DNA of 37,545 nt, taken from Methylotenera sp. (lineage in GTDB: Bacteria > Pseudomonadota > Gammaproteobacteria > Burkholderiales > Methylophilaceae). Below the pieces are notes generated by a model, which was not told the origin of the DNA, ran no database searches, and saw only the letters and a program-made list of their open reading frames with translations. Below, piece by piece: positions 17,684 to 24,961 of the stretch (positions within the stretch are counted from its first letter, which is position 1; each line of letters starts with the position of its first letter). Location of the stretch: contig JAIYEJ010000239.1 in the NCBI GenBank assembly GCA_027487055.1, positions 1 to 37,545 on the forward strand, read 5' to 3'. The translations under genes and the position numbers were made by a program.

Positions 17684-17738
17684 TTGACGGACACAAAATA
17701 AAGGCATAAATTCTCAATCCATGCACAATATGTTGTGT
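17684..17738 (+). promoter_or_regulatory. nrdJ promoter with NrdR box
   Basis: TTGACG (17684-17689), a 17-bp spacer and TAAATT (17707-17712) form a plausible sigma-70 promoter. The 16-bp GCACAATATGTTGTGT (17723-17738) matches the NrdR box consensus (acaCwAtATaTwGtgt) and would cover the start site. A second, poorer AT-rich match lies 39 bp further on; classical pairs are about 31-32 bp apart, so only one strong box is certain. NrdR represses ribonucleotide reductase genes when dATP is high. The nrdR gene itself is not in the window. Confidence 0.7.
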
Positions 17739-17811
17739 TAAAAGCATTGTTTTTCATAAAATAACAATATATTTATATAAATCACATAGTTACCAAAGTA
17801 ATGAACAAAAC

Positions 17812-17829
17812 GGCTGTATAAACACAGCC
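17812..17829 (+). other. Hairpin in nrdJ 5' leader
   Basis: GGCTGT and ACAGCC flank a 6-nt loop, a perfect 6-bp stem about 15 nt before the GGCGGAG ribosome-binding site. There is no following U run. It could modulate translation or mRNA stability; no known riboswitch family is recognisable. Confidence 0.4.
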
Positions 17830-17857
17830 TAAGATAACAAAAGGCGGAGTTTAAGTT

Positions 17858-20023
17858 ATGTTAAAAGCGGTTGAGCCAGCACAAAAATCCCAGCAAGAAG
17901 CAAATGCAGAAATCCCAATTCAGTCGGTATCTTTAGACATATGGGATAAAAAGTATCGTCTAAAAACCAAAACAGGCGAACATGTTGATAAAAACATGGA
18001 TGATTCATACAGTCGCGTGGCACGTGCGCTGGCCGATGTTGAGACCACTGAAGAAAAACGTCAAGAGTGGCACGAGAGATTTTTGTGGGCATTGCGCCAT
18101 GGCGCGATTCCTGCTGGCCGCATTACCTCTAACGCGGGTGCTTTGCAGCACAAACCAGCTACTTCTACCATTAACTGTACGGTTTCTGGAGTGGTAGAAG
18201 ATAGCATGGACAATATTTTAAATAAAGTTCACGAGGCTGGGCTTACTTTGAAAGCAGGTTGCGGCATTGGGTACGAGTTTTCTACATTACGCCCAAAAGG
18301 TGCTTTTGTAGCGGGCGCCGGTGCATATACAAGCGGCCCACTTTCCTTTATGGATATCTACGACAAAATGTGTTTTACAGTGTCATCTGCGGGTGGTCGC
18401 CGTGGCGCACAAATGGCGACATTTGATATTAGTCACCCAGATGTGACAGATTTTATTAAAGCCAAGCGTGAGGCAGGCCGTTTGCGCCAATTTAACTTAA
18501 GTTGCTTAATCACCAAAGAATTCATGGAAGCCGTTAAAGCGGACGCTGAGTGGAAATTAGCATTCCCAGTGACTGAAAAAGAATCGATTGTTGATGGCTT
18601 AAATGTGAATGATGAAAGCCAAGTGGTTTGGCGCGAATGGCCAGTAAAAGGAAAATACCTTACTAAAGCCGATGGCGTAGATGCTGGTAAAGTGGCTTGC
18701 CGCGTTTATAAAACTATTAAAGCGCGTCGCTTGTGGGATGTGATTATGTCTTCCACCTACGATTTTGCTGAGCCTGGTTTTATTTTGATTGACCGTGTCA
18801 ATGAGATGAACAATAACTGGTTCTGCGAGAATATTCGCGCGACTAACCCATGTGGCGAGCAACCATTACCGCCATATGGCGCATGTTTATTGGGTTCTAT
18901 TAATTTGACGATGTTTGTTAAAAAACCGTTTACTGATAGCGCTTATTTCGATTGGGCAGAATACCGTGAAGTGGTGGGTGTGTTTACCCGCATGCTCGAT
19001 AACGTGGTTGAGATTAACGGCCTGCCATTGCAACAACAACGCGATGAAATTGCGCGCAAACGTCGCCACGGCATGGGTTATTTGGGCTTGGGTTCTACGC
19101 TTACCATGATGAAAATGAAATATGGTGAAGAAGAATCATTGAAGTTTACCGAGGAAGTTACCCGCGTAATGGCAGAAGAAGGCTGGAATGTGGGCGTGCA
19201 ACTTGCTGAGGAAAAAGGCTCGGCGCCGATTATGGAAGAGAAATTTGAAGTCACTGCTGATATGTTGGCAAAACGCCCAGAAATGGCGGCAGATGGCATT
19301 AAAGTTGGGCAAAAAATCGCAGGTAAAGTGTTGTTAGGTAAATACAGTCGTTATATGCAACAGTTTCCTGAAGGTTTGCGTAACCAAATTGCGACTAAGG
19401 GCGTGCGCTTTACGCACCATAGCTCAATCGCTCCAACTGGCACTATTTCATTGAGCTTGGCTAACAACGCTAGCAACGGCATTGAGCCTAGCTTTGCGCA
19501 CCATTACAATCGCAATGTGATCCGCGAAGGTAAAAAATCTAAAGAGAAAGTCGATGTGTTTAGCTATGAGTTGCTGGCTTACCGCGAGTTGATTAACCCA
19601 AATGCGATGCCGTTTGGCACGAGTGACGAAGAAAAACTGCCAGATTACTTTTTAGATTCTTCTAGCATTATGGCGAAGGCGCATGTGGATATTCAGGCAG
19701 CGGCACAAAAATGGATTGATAGTAGTATTTCAAAAACCATTAATGTGCCAACTGATTACGATTTTGAGGACTTTAAAAATATTTACTTATACGCTTACGA
19801 CAAAGGCTTAAAAGGTTGCACGACTTTTAGGTTTAACCCAGAGGCTTTCCAAGGCGTATTGGTAACAGAGAAAGATTTAGAAAACACCACCTACAAATTT
19901 ACGCTAGATGATGGCACCGAAATTGAAGTAAAAGGGAACGAAGAGATTGAATACGATGGCGAGATTCACAGCGCTGCTAATTTATATGATGCATTAAAAG
20001 AAGGATATTACGGTAAATTTTAA
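17858..20023 (+). CDS. nrdJ: Adenosylcobalamin-dependent ribonucleotide reductase, catalytic part (NrdJa)
   Basis: 721 residues. Class II reductase that makes deoxyribonucleotides in the cytosol using coenzyme B12 instead of an oxygen-dependent radical cofactor, so it works with or without oxygen. The active-site motif NPCGEQ is at 330-335, with Cys332 as the thiyl radical site. Cys107 (STINCTVSG) and Cys343 (YGACLLGSINLT) form the expected reducible pair, and SSAGGRRGAQMATFD is a typical glycine-rich segment. The protein lacks the C-terminal zinc-ribbon tail, which is encoded separately at 20143-20832, the same split known as NrdJa/NrdJb in Pseudomonas. Control is probably by NrdR (box at 17723). 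The start follows GGCGGAG by 9 nt. Confidence 0.94.
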   Translation: MLKAVEPAQKSQQEANAEIPIQSVSLDIWDKKYRLKTKTGEHVDKNMDDSYSRVARALADVETTEEKRQEWHERFLWALRHGAIPAGRITSNAGALQHKPATSTINCTVSGVVEDSMDNILNKVHEAGLTLKAGCGIGYEFSTLRPKGAFVAGAGAYTSGPLSFMDIYDKMCFTVSSAGGRRGAQMATFDISHPDVTDFIKAKREAGRLRQFNLSCLITKEFMEAVKADAEWKLAFPVTEKESIVDGLNVNDESQVVWREWPVKGKYLTKADGVDAGKVACRVYKTIKARRLWDVIMSSTYDFAEPGFILIDRVNEMNNNWFCENIRATNPCGEQPLPPYGACLLGSINLTMFVKKPFTDSAYFDWAEYREVVGVFTRMLDNVVEINGLPLQQQRDEIARKRRHGMGYLGLGSTLTMMKMKYGEEESLKFTEEVTRVMAEEGWNVGVQLAEEKGSAPIMEEKFEVTADMLAKRPEMAADGIKVGQKIAGKVLLGKYSRYMQQFPEGLRNQIATKGVRFTHHSSIAPTGTISLSLANNASNGIEPSFAHHYNRNVIREGKKSKEKVDVFSYELLAYRELINPNAMPFGTSDEEKLPDYFLDSSSIMAKAHVDIQAAAQKWIDSSISKTINVPTDYDFEDFKNIYLYAYDKGLKGCTTFRFNPEAFQGVLVTEKDLENTTYKFTLDDGTEIEVKGNEEIEYDGEIHSAANLYDALKEGYYGKF

Positions 20024-20035
20024 GGGGATTTTAAG

Positions 20036-20158
20036 ATGAAAGATTTCGCACAAAATCGCGTGGCAGCTTTAAAAGCATGGTTTGCAAAATTTGTGGCTGA
20101 GTCTGAGCCCTTGCAAGATTTACAGTATTTAGGAGAGAAGTTATGGCAGTTAAAATAG
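20036..20158 (+). CDS. Small 40-residue ORF inside the nrdJ operon
   Basis: A 40-codon frame beginning MKDFAQNRVAALKAWFAKF, ending EKLWQLK, preceded by AGGGG 8 nt before the ATG, the best Shine-Dalgarno in this part of the operon. It starts 12 bp after the nrdJa stop and overlaps the nrdJb start by 16 bp in another frame. The peptide is charged and could form an amphipathic helix with three Trp/Phe-rich positions. It may be a real subunit-linking or regulatory small protein, or a leader that couples translation to nrdJb. I do not recognise a family; conservation in relatives would decide. Confidence 0.5.
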   Translation: MKDFAQNRVAALKAWFAKFVAESEPLQDLQYLGEKLWQLK

Positions 20159-20832
20159 ATAAAAAAATCACTGGCTTTGCGCTGGTGAGCGATGAAGACA
20201 AAGCAAAAGCGGCAGAGGCAAAAGAGAACCAAAAAGTGGTGCAACTTGGCGAGCCGCTAGACCGCCCAGAGAAAATCACGGGCAGCACTTATAAAGTTAA
20301 AACTCCAGTCACCGAGCATGCGCTTTACATTACTATTAACGATGTGGTGATGAACGTGGGTACACCGCAAGAGCACCGCCGCCCGTTTGAGATTTTTATA
20401 AACTCTAAAAATATGGACCACTTTCAGTGGATTGTGGCCTTAACGCGCGTGATGTCTGCGGTGTTTCGCAAGGGTGGCGATGTGACCTTTTTGGTGGAAG
20501 AGCTTAAAAGTGTGTTTGAGCCAAGTGGCGGCTACTTTAAAAAAGGCGGCCGTTTTGTGCCAAGTTTAGTGGCTGAGATTGGCGAAGTAGTCGAGCAGCA
20601 TCTGCAAGAAATTGGCATGCTTAAAAAACCAGGACTAGATGAGCACCAACAAAAATTGGTGGCAGAAAAAAAAGCGGAATACCTAGAAAAACATGCTAAA
20701 ACAAACGAAGAAATGAACGATGAAGGCTACCCAAAAAGCGCTAGCCTTTGCAAAAAGTGCAACACCAAAGCCAGCATTATTATGGATGGGTGTTTGACGT
20801 GTTTGAATTGTGGTGAGAGTAAGTGTGGGTAA
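20143..20832 (+). CDS. nrdJb: Class II ribonucleotide reductase C-terminal subunit (NrdJb)
   Basis: 229 residues, homologous to the C-terminal third of unsplit NrdJ (TSCPD-like region: TEHALYITINDVVMNVGTP, RPFEIFINSKNMDHFQWIVALTRVMSAVFRKGGD). It ends in a Cys cluster (LCKKCNT...GCLTCLNCGESKCG), a zinc ribbon whose terminal Cys residues deliver electrons to the active-site disulfide. AGGAGAG lies 6 nt before the ATG. NrdJb is needed with NrdJa for activity in the split Pseudomonas enzyme. Its start is inside the preceding 40-codon ORF. No terminator follows; the next 270 bp are a control region for another gene. Confidence 0.9.
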   Translation: MAVKIDKKITGFALVSDEDKAKAAEAKENQKVVQLGEPLDRPEKITGSTYKVKTPVTEHALYITINDVVMNVGTPQEHRRPFEIFINSKNMDHFQWIVALTRVMSAVFRKGGDVTFLVEELKSVFEPSGGYFKKGGRFVPSLVAEIGEVVEQHLQEIGMLKKPGLDEHQQKLVAEKKAEYLEKHAKTNEEMNDEGYPKSASLCKKCNTKASIIMDGCLTCLNCGESKCG

Positions 20833-20866
20833 AGGTAGTTTAGCTTTCTTATGTGGGTTACACCTT

Positions 20867-20899
20867 TAGTTGCAACTACGGGCACCATAGTTGCAACTA
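20867..20899. promoter_or_regulatory. Tandem 12-bp palindromes, 21 bp apart (candidate activator sites)
   Basis: TAGTTGCAACTA occurs at 20867-20878 and again at 20888-20899, both perfect palindromes, with centres exactly 21 bp (two helical turns) apart. A looser inverted pair GCAAC-CAT-GTTGC follows at 20917-20929. They lie about 135-165 bp upstream of the sigma-54 promoter at 21033, the usual distance for enhancer-binding activator sites. The sequence is certain; the role is inferred. Confidence 0.6.
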
Positions 20900-21032
20900 A
20901 ATTACTGTAACTTTAAGCAACCATGTTGCAGTAGTAAATAGAAATTGGTTGTAGAAAACCACAATTAGGTTTTAAACAACCATCTCTACTTTTCTTCAAT
21001 TACCAGTCCAATAAAATCAATGCCTTACAGCT

Positions 21033-21047
21033 TGGCACAGTGTTTGC
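21033..21047 (+). promoter_or_regulatory. Sigma-54 (RpoN) promoter of the Sel1-repeat gene
   Basis: TGGCAC, a 5-bp spacer (AGTGT) and TTGC match the -24/-12 consensus (TGGCAC-N5-TTGC) exactly; the flanking T before and T after also agree. Initiation would fall near 21058, about 48 bp before the Sel1 ATG at 21107. Such promoters need an NtrC-type activator bound upstream, and tandem palindromes are present there. The core resembles the E. coli glnA sigma-54 promoter. Confidence 0.75.
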
Positions 21048-21106
21048 TATATATAAACTAAAATATAGTGATTCTTCAAATAATTCGTAGTAACCGGATT
21101 AAATAG

Positions 21107-21706
21107 ATGATAAATAAATTCAAAACCTTCTTGTTCTCTTTGTTGCTATTCTTCGCTTTATTGCTATTAGTTTATCAGTACATCTTTATTCCCGATTTAG
21201 AAGAAGCCGATTCTGCTTATGAGAATAGTCAATATAATAAAGCAGCTAAACTAAATACTCTGTCTGCGAATCAAGCGAATGCAAGTGCTGAAAACAACCT
21301 AGGCCTGATGCATGACACAGATCAAGGCGTTGCACAGGACTATAATAAACCAGCTGAACTATATCCTCTGGCTGCGAATCAAGCGGATGCAAGTGCTGAA
21401 AACAACCTAGGCCTGATGCATGACACAGATCAAGGCGTTGCGCAGGACTATAATAAAGCAGCTGAACTATATACTCTGGCTGCGAATCAAGGGGATGCAA
21501 GCGCTCAAAACAACCTAGGCATGATGTATAGCAATGGTATAGGCGTTGCGCAGGACTATCATAAAGCAGCTGAACTATTTACTCTGGCTGCGAATCAAGG
21601 TGATGCAAGCGCTCTAAACAACCTAGGCATGATCTATAGCAATGGTATAGGCGTTGCGCAGGACTTTAATAAAGCAGCTGAACTATATACTCTAACCGCC
21701 AATTAG
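21107..21706 (+). CDS. Sel1/TPR-like repeat protein, membrane-anchored
   Basis: 199 residues. An N-terminal hydrophobic helix (about 6-28) likely anchors it in the inner membrane, with the repeats in the periplasm. Residues 56-199 are four 36-residue Sel1 units (A-N-Q-x-x-A-S-A-x-N-N-L-G ... G-V-A-Q-D-Y-x-K-A-A-E-L) plus a partial unit before them. Sel1 repeats form helical solenoids that bind partner proteins. The first two units carry HDTDQG where the others carry YSNGIG or close. The frame ends in a TAG exactly where the fifth unit would begin with CAA; repeat-like sequence (GASAQYGLS) continues in frame behind it for about 16 codons, so the array is truncated. It is read from a sigma-54 promoter at 21033; the ribosome-binding site is poor. 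Confidence 0.8.
   Translation: MINKFKTFLFSLLLFFALLLLVYQYIFIPDLEEADSAYENSQYNKAAKLNTLSANQANASAENNLGLMHDTDQGVAQDYNKPAELYPLAANQADASAENNLGLMHDTDQGVAQDYNKAAELYTLAANQGDASAQNNLGMMYSNGIGVAQDYHKAAELFTLAANQGDASALNNLGMIYSNGIGVAQDFNKAAELYTLTAN
21272..21703 (+). repeat. Four 108-bp tandem repeats in the Sel1 gene
   Basis: Units at 21272-21379, 21380-21487, 21488-21595 and 21596-21703, each exactly 36 codons. Units 1 and 2 differ at only a few bases; units 3 and 4 are equally close but differ from 1-2 in the block encoding DTDQG/SNGIG. The bases, not just the protein, are conserved, which points to recent duplication or gene conversion. The array could vary in copy number. Confidence 0.9.
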
Positions 21707-21746
21707 GTGGGTGCCAGCGCTCAATACGGTCTATCTAGACATTTGA

Positions 21747-22094
21747 TCAATCAATTTTAGAGTTATTTTCAGCTTCAGCTAAATTATTAAACATTGGTAT
21801 CAAAGCATTAATGTTAGTAGTTTCTAATGTTTTTTTAACATGGGCGTTGTCGCCAACAAAAAGAGTCATGCGCCCGCCACGCTTTTGCAACGCTTTTGCG
21901 TTAGCAATTAACTCCCGTATACCCATTGATGCCAAAAATTCAACCGCATGTAAGTCAACCACTACACTGCGTTTAGCTGTTGAAGCAAGTGAAGTGAATT
22001 TAATTGCGATTGCTTCAGTACCTTGAATATCTAACCGACCGTTAATAGTAATTCGGCGTAAGTTTTCGTCTATATCTATAAAATCGATTGACAT
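21747..22094 (-). CDS. STAS-domain protein (anti-sigma factor antagonist type)
   Basis: 115 residues, a single STAS domain. RRITINGRLDIQGTEAI, then VVVDLHAVEFLASMGIRELIANAKALQKRGGRMTLF match SpoIIAA-like antagonists. The Ser of LASMGIREL is at the usual phosphorylation site, so partner-switching control by an HPK/RsbW-type kinase is plausible. No kinase, phosphatase or sigma gene adjoins it, so its partner is elsewhere. Cytosolic. It faces the Sel1 gene convergently across 40 bp. MlaB-type STAS proteins are an alternative but normally sit in mla operons. Confidence 0.85.
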   Translation of the reverse strand: MSIDFIDIDENLRRITINGRLDIQGTEAIAIKFTSLASTAKRSVVVDLHAVEFLASMGIRELIANAKALQKRGGRMTLFVGDNAHVKKTLETTNINALIPMFNNLAEAENNSKID

Positions 22095-22505
22095 AATATT
22101 TTGATTACCTTTTTTAGTGCTAATGTAGTTGATTGAAGAAATATTTTATAAATTATATTTAAATTTACTTAATACAAATTTTCATCCTGCCACCATTTTT
22201 ATGGTTGCTGATATATACGAGCTAAATTATTGTATTAGCTTTTATATTCACTTTTCTATTATTAATCTTTTATCAAGTTTATGTTACAAATTGATGACAA
22301 TCTGGTTAAACAGGCCGATTGAACAACCTTTACTCTAAGCTTAAAAAATTAACTTAACGCTAAAACACGCATATTTTCATGCGACCGATAATTAATACTC
22401 TTTAAGCCAATACCAAAGCATCTGATTTGATGTTATTAAATTTAACTGATATTTTTAAAAAGTGTAACCCGCCCAACACGCGCTATGATTTAAAACTAAC
22501 GTATG
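22095..22505. other. Intergenic region with interspersed repeat copy E
   Basis: A 411-bp AT-rich gap between the STAS gene and the His-rich gene. I see no convincing gene; the frame on the plus strand at 22129-22338 has neither a ribosome-binding site nor protein-like composition. The right half contains a copy of the interspersed repeat family (22366-22456). The STAS promoter must lie in the left part, but no clear boxes stand out. Confidence 0.5.
22366..22456 (+). repeat. Interspersed repeat, copy E
   Basis: Contains the family core AGCATCTGATTTGATGTT (22417-22434). The next 20 or so bases (AAATTTAACTGATATTTTT region) match copy D almost base for base. Its left half is the most diverged of the five clear copies. 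Confidence 0.6.
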
Positions 22506-22796
22506 CTAGTTAGTATGATGGTGCTCATGCTTGCTTTTTTTGCCACCTTTTTTGTGATGATGTTCATGCTCATCCGCATGGCCATCGTTGCCGTGATGAT
22601 GTTCGTGCTCATCCGCATGGCCATCGTTGCCGTGGTGGTGCTCGTGCTCATCAGCGTGGCCATCTTTGCCATGATGATGCTCATGTTCATCCATATGACC
22701 ATCACTGAATTTCTCTTCAGCAAGAAGAGGAGTAGTGCTAGACAAATAGAAAAAACTCACCAAAATCGCGGAAATTACTTTTATATTTATCACCAT
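22506..22796 (-). CDS. Secreted histidine-rich repeat protein
   Basis: 96 residues. A signal peptide (cleaved about LLAEE, near residue 26) is followed by a mature part dominated by His, Asp, Glu and Gly: four copies of a 13-residue unit like DGHADEHEHHHGN, then a Lys-rich stretch and HEHHHTN. Such composition binds divalent metals (Zn, Ni, Cu, Co) in the periplasm for storage, buffering or handing to a transporter. The minus strand is correct because AGGAG lies 7 nt before the ATG and a signal peptide is present. No metal transporter is adjacent. Both flanks carry interspersed repeats (22366 and 22868). Confidence 0.8.
   Translation of the reverse strand: MVINIKVISAILVSFFYLSSTTPLLAEEKFSDGHMDEHEHHHGKDGHADEHEHHHGNDGHADEHEHHHGNDGHADEHEHHHKKGGKKSKHEHHHTN
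22556..22711 (-). repeat. Four 39-bp tandem repeats in the His-rich gene
   Basis: Units at 22556-22594, 22595-22633, 22634-22672 and 22673-22711, each 13 codons. The first two differ at one base; the fourth is most diverged. Copy number may vary by slippage or recombination without breaking the frame. Confidence 0.85.
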
Positions 22797-22867
22797 TTAT
22801 TAACTCCTCATTAAAGTTTGCAAATTAATTTTAATTTCAAAGATATTTTTAAGCAATCAGTTATTAT

Positions 22868-22945
22868 TCACATGCAAGCAAAAAACAATACTCTGGAAAC
22901 CGCATTGGGCATCCCTCATAGAGCATCTATTTTGATGTTGTTTAA
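22868..22945 (+). repeat. Interspersed repeat, copy A
   Basis: Begins ATGCAAGCAAAAAACAATACTCTGG (two pieces shared with copy C), reaches the core AGAGCATCTATTTTGATGTTG at 22920-22940. Behind it a second CTCTGGCAGTTACC block (22993-23006) resembles the left half again and forms a 6-bp hairpin with CTGCCA (22979-23000), perhaps a partial second copy. It lies in the about 300-bp gap before ycaO, which otherwise shows nothing. Confidence 0.65.
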
Positions 22946-23095
22946 AAAAGTATGTCTAAGGTGGGCTTGCAACGCAATCTGCCATATAAAACTCTGGCAG
23001 TTACCATTACTCTAAAAGCTTCTTTGCAGATGCTCAGAGGATAATGCAAGCTTAGCATGCTATGCTATTGGCTTTATTATTTCAAAGCGCGCTTC

Positions 23096-24865
23096 ATGAC
23101 GACTCAAGCCAACCCAAGCAACGAAACTTTTATCCCCAGTAAGGATGCTTCTTTAGAAGCTTCCATCCGCACTTTGCAAGGCAAATTAGAAGCGCTGGGC
23201 ATTGAAGTAGAAGAAAAATCATGGCTCAATGAGATTGAAGGTATTTGGTCTGTGCACGTGATTGACCGCGATTGCACAAGGATTTTTACAAACGGCAAAG
23301 GTGCATCGCAACTGGCGGCGCGTGCGAGTGCGCTGGGTGAGTATTTTGAGCGCCTGAGCACTAATTATTTTTGGACACATTTTTACCTAGGCGAAACCTT
23401 AGCCAATAGCGATTATGTGCACTACCCTTACGAAAAATGGTTTCCGCTCAACACAGGTAAAAAGGCGAAAGAATGGCCAAGTGGTTTGCTGACCCCTGAA
23501 TTGCAAGCTTTTTACAACCCAGAAGCTACCGCCGTTGCCAGCCAACTCATCGACCTCAACTCAGGTAATCGTGAGCGCGGTATTTGCGCGATTCCTTACA
23601 AACGCTTGCGCGACGACCAAACCGTGTTTTTTCCTGTGAATTTAATCGGCAATTTATATGTAAGCAACGGCATGAGTGCGGGCAACACCTTGATGGAAGC
23701 ACGCACCCAGGCCTTGGCAGAAATTTTTGAACGCGATATTAAATACAAAATAATTCGCGCAGGTATTTGCTTGCCAGACGTGCCAGAAGCCGTGATTAAC
23801 CGCTACCCGCGCATTGCCGCAGGCATTAAAGGTTTGCGAGATGCGGGCTACGGAATTTTGGTGAAAGACGCTTCACTGGGTGGCCAATATCCTGTGATGA
23901 ATGTAACATTGCTGCACCCAGAAGACCAAGGCTGTTTTGCGAGCTTTGGCGCACATCCGCGCTTTGAAGTGGCTCTAGAACGTGCGCTGACAGAGTTGCT
24001 ACAAGGTCGCGCTTTGGGAAGTTTAAAAGGTTTTGTCGCGCCCGGTTTTGATATGGAAGAGATCGCTGACTCACAAAATTTAGAAATCCATTTTGTGGAT
24101 TCTAGCGGCGTGATAAGTTGGGACTTTTTACGCAGTACGCCAGATTACGACTTTGTGGATTGGAACTTTGGTACAACAACTGAAGAAGATTACAACTGGT
24201 GTGTGAACACTATTCACAATAGCGGTCACGATATGTACATTGCCGATTTTACTCATTTGGGCGTATATGCCTGCCGCATTTTTGTGCCAGGCATGAGCGA
24301 GATTTACCCCGTAGAAGAATTAGAATGGGAAAACAACACCGTGGGCAACAGAGTGCGCCCGTTTGCTTTGCGTTTGCAAGATTTAACACAAGATGAATCA
24401 GCTGACCTATTAGAAACCTTGCTTGATTTAGATTTAGCGGACGAACTCCCCGTGACCACGCTGATTGGCCTGTGTGCTGACGCAGGCTCAACATGGGTGG
24501 ATTTACGTGTTGGCGAACTTAAAACGCTGGCAGCTTTGGCAGTTGGTGCCACGGATGACATTTTGGATGGTTGTGCTTGGATAGCCCAATTTAACGAACT
24601 ACCACCCCTGCGTGCGACGCTTTATCGCTGTATCTCCAACCTTGTGCAAATTAAAGAAGACTTAGAAAATGGCAAAGTAGAAAACTTTACCGCCAACTTA
24701 GCGTTGATGTACGGTAAAGATACCTTAGCGCTTGCTTTAAATATTGTAAATGGCCATGAGCAATATGTGGGCTTGGAAAATTTAGGTAAAAATATGGAAA
24801 GTAGCAAAATGCATCAGCAGTTACTCGCGGCCTATGCAAAAGTGCGTAAACAGCACTTAATGTAA
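23096..24865 (+). CDS. ycaO: YcaO-domain protein, E. coli YcaO type
   Basis: 589 residues, close in length to E. coli YcaO (586) and with the same opening: TFIPSKDASLEASI, KSWLNEIEGIWSVHV, FTNGKGASQLAARASALGEYFERLSTNYFW. The SALGEYFERLS and later EARTQALAEIFER segments carry the acidic residues that bind ATP and magnesium in the YcaO fold; a helical C-terminal extension follows (about 420-589). E. coli YcaO is linked to RimO-dependent methylthiolation of ribosomal protein S12. There is no precursor peptide, cyclodehydratase partner or dehydrogenase nearby, so it is not a thiazole/oxazole peptide cluster. The ATG at 23096 was chosen by alignment to that N-terminus; ATG 23057 adds an atypical 13 residues. 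The promoter is not obvious. Confidence 0.92.
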   Translation: MTTQANPSNETFIPSKDASLEASIRTLQGKLEALGIEVEEKSWLNEIEGIWSVHVIDRDCTRIFTNGKGASQLAARASALGEYFERLSTNYFWTHFYLGETLANSDYVHYPYEKWFPLNTGKKAKEWPSGLLTPELQAFYNPEATAVASQLIDLNSGNRERGICAIPYKRLRDDQTVFFPVNLIGNLYVSNGMSAGNTLMEARTQALAEIFERDIKYKIIRAGICLPDVPEAVINRYPRIAAGIKGLRDAGYGILVKDASLGGQYPVMNVTLLHPEDQGCFASFGAHPRFEVALERALTELLQGRALGSLKGFVAPGFDMEEIADSQNLEIHFVDSSGVISWDFLRSTPDYDFVDWNFGTTTEEDYNWCVNTIHNSGHDMYIADFTHLGVYACRIFVPGMSEIYPVEELEWENNTVGNRVRPFALRLQDLTQDESADLLETLLDLDLADELPVTTLIGLCADAGSTWVDLRVGELKTLAALAVGATDDILDGCAWIAQFNELPPLRATLYRCISNLVQIKEDLENGKVENFTANLALMYGKDTLALALNIVNGHEQYVGLENLGKNMESSKMHQQLLAAYAKVRKQHLM

Positions 24866-24961
24866 CAGCTCTTGCGTTAATAAATCGCAATTATTTAGCT
24901 ATAAAATACTTAAAAGATTTTACTTATTAAAATGCGTTAAGTTTTGATTTTGGAGTCTATT

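Larger units (their letters stand above)
17488..17857. other. Intergenic control region between waaA and nrdJ
   Basis: A 370-bp gap between divergent genes, with no plausible coding frame. It holds two adjacent inverted repeats (17590-17622), a promoter plus NrdR box for nrdJ (17684-17738), an AT-rich stretch with a weaker CAATATATTT box-like site at 17765-17774, and a hairpin in the nrdJ leader (17812-17829). GGCGGAG just before the nrdJ ATG is its ribosome-binding site. I saw nothing resembling a cobalamin riboswitch B12 box. Confidence 0.6.

Noticed and set aside
17488..17857. Cobalamin riboswitch before the B12-dependent reductase
   Set aside because: No B12-box-like sequence or the expected long multi-helix leader is visible; only short hairpins and an NrdR box.
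20867..20899. Palindromes as a terminator for nrdJb
   Set aside because: They have no loop or T run, and their exact 21-bp phasing and distance to a sigma-54 promoter fit protein-binding sites better.
22129..22338. Plus-strand 69-codon frame in the STAS/His-rich gap
   Set aside because: No ribosome-binding site, AT-driven composition and no protein-like pattern.
22503..22814. Plus-strand hydrophobic frame opposite the His-rich gene
   Set aside because: It is the mirror of the 39-bp repeats; the minus-strand frame has the signal peptide and the AGGAG site.
22818..23015. Small protein starting upstream of repeat copy A
   Set aside because: It runs through the interspersed repeat and has no ribosome-binding site; treated as part of the repeat, although the shared frame is noted as a finding.
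23096..24865. YcaO as the core of a thiazole/oxazole peptide biosynthesis cluster
   Set aside because: No precursor peptide, partner cyclodehydratase protein, dehydrogenase or exporter is nearby, and the sequence aligns from end to end with E. coli-type YcaO linked to ribosomal S12 modification.
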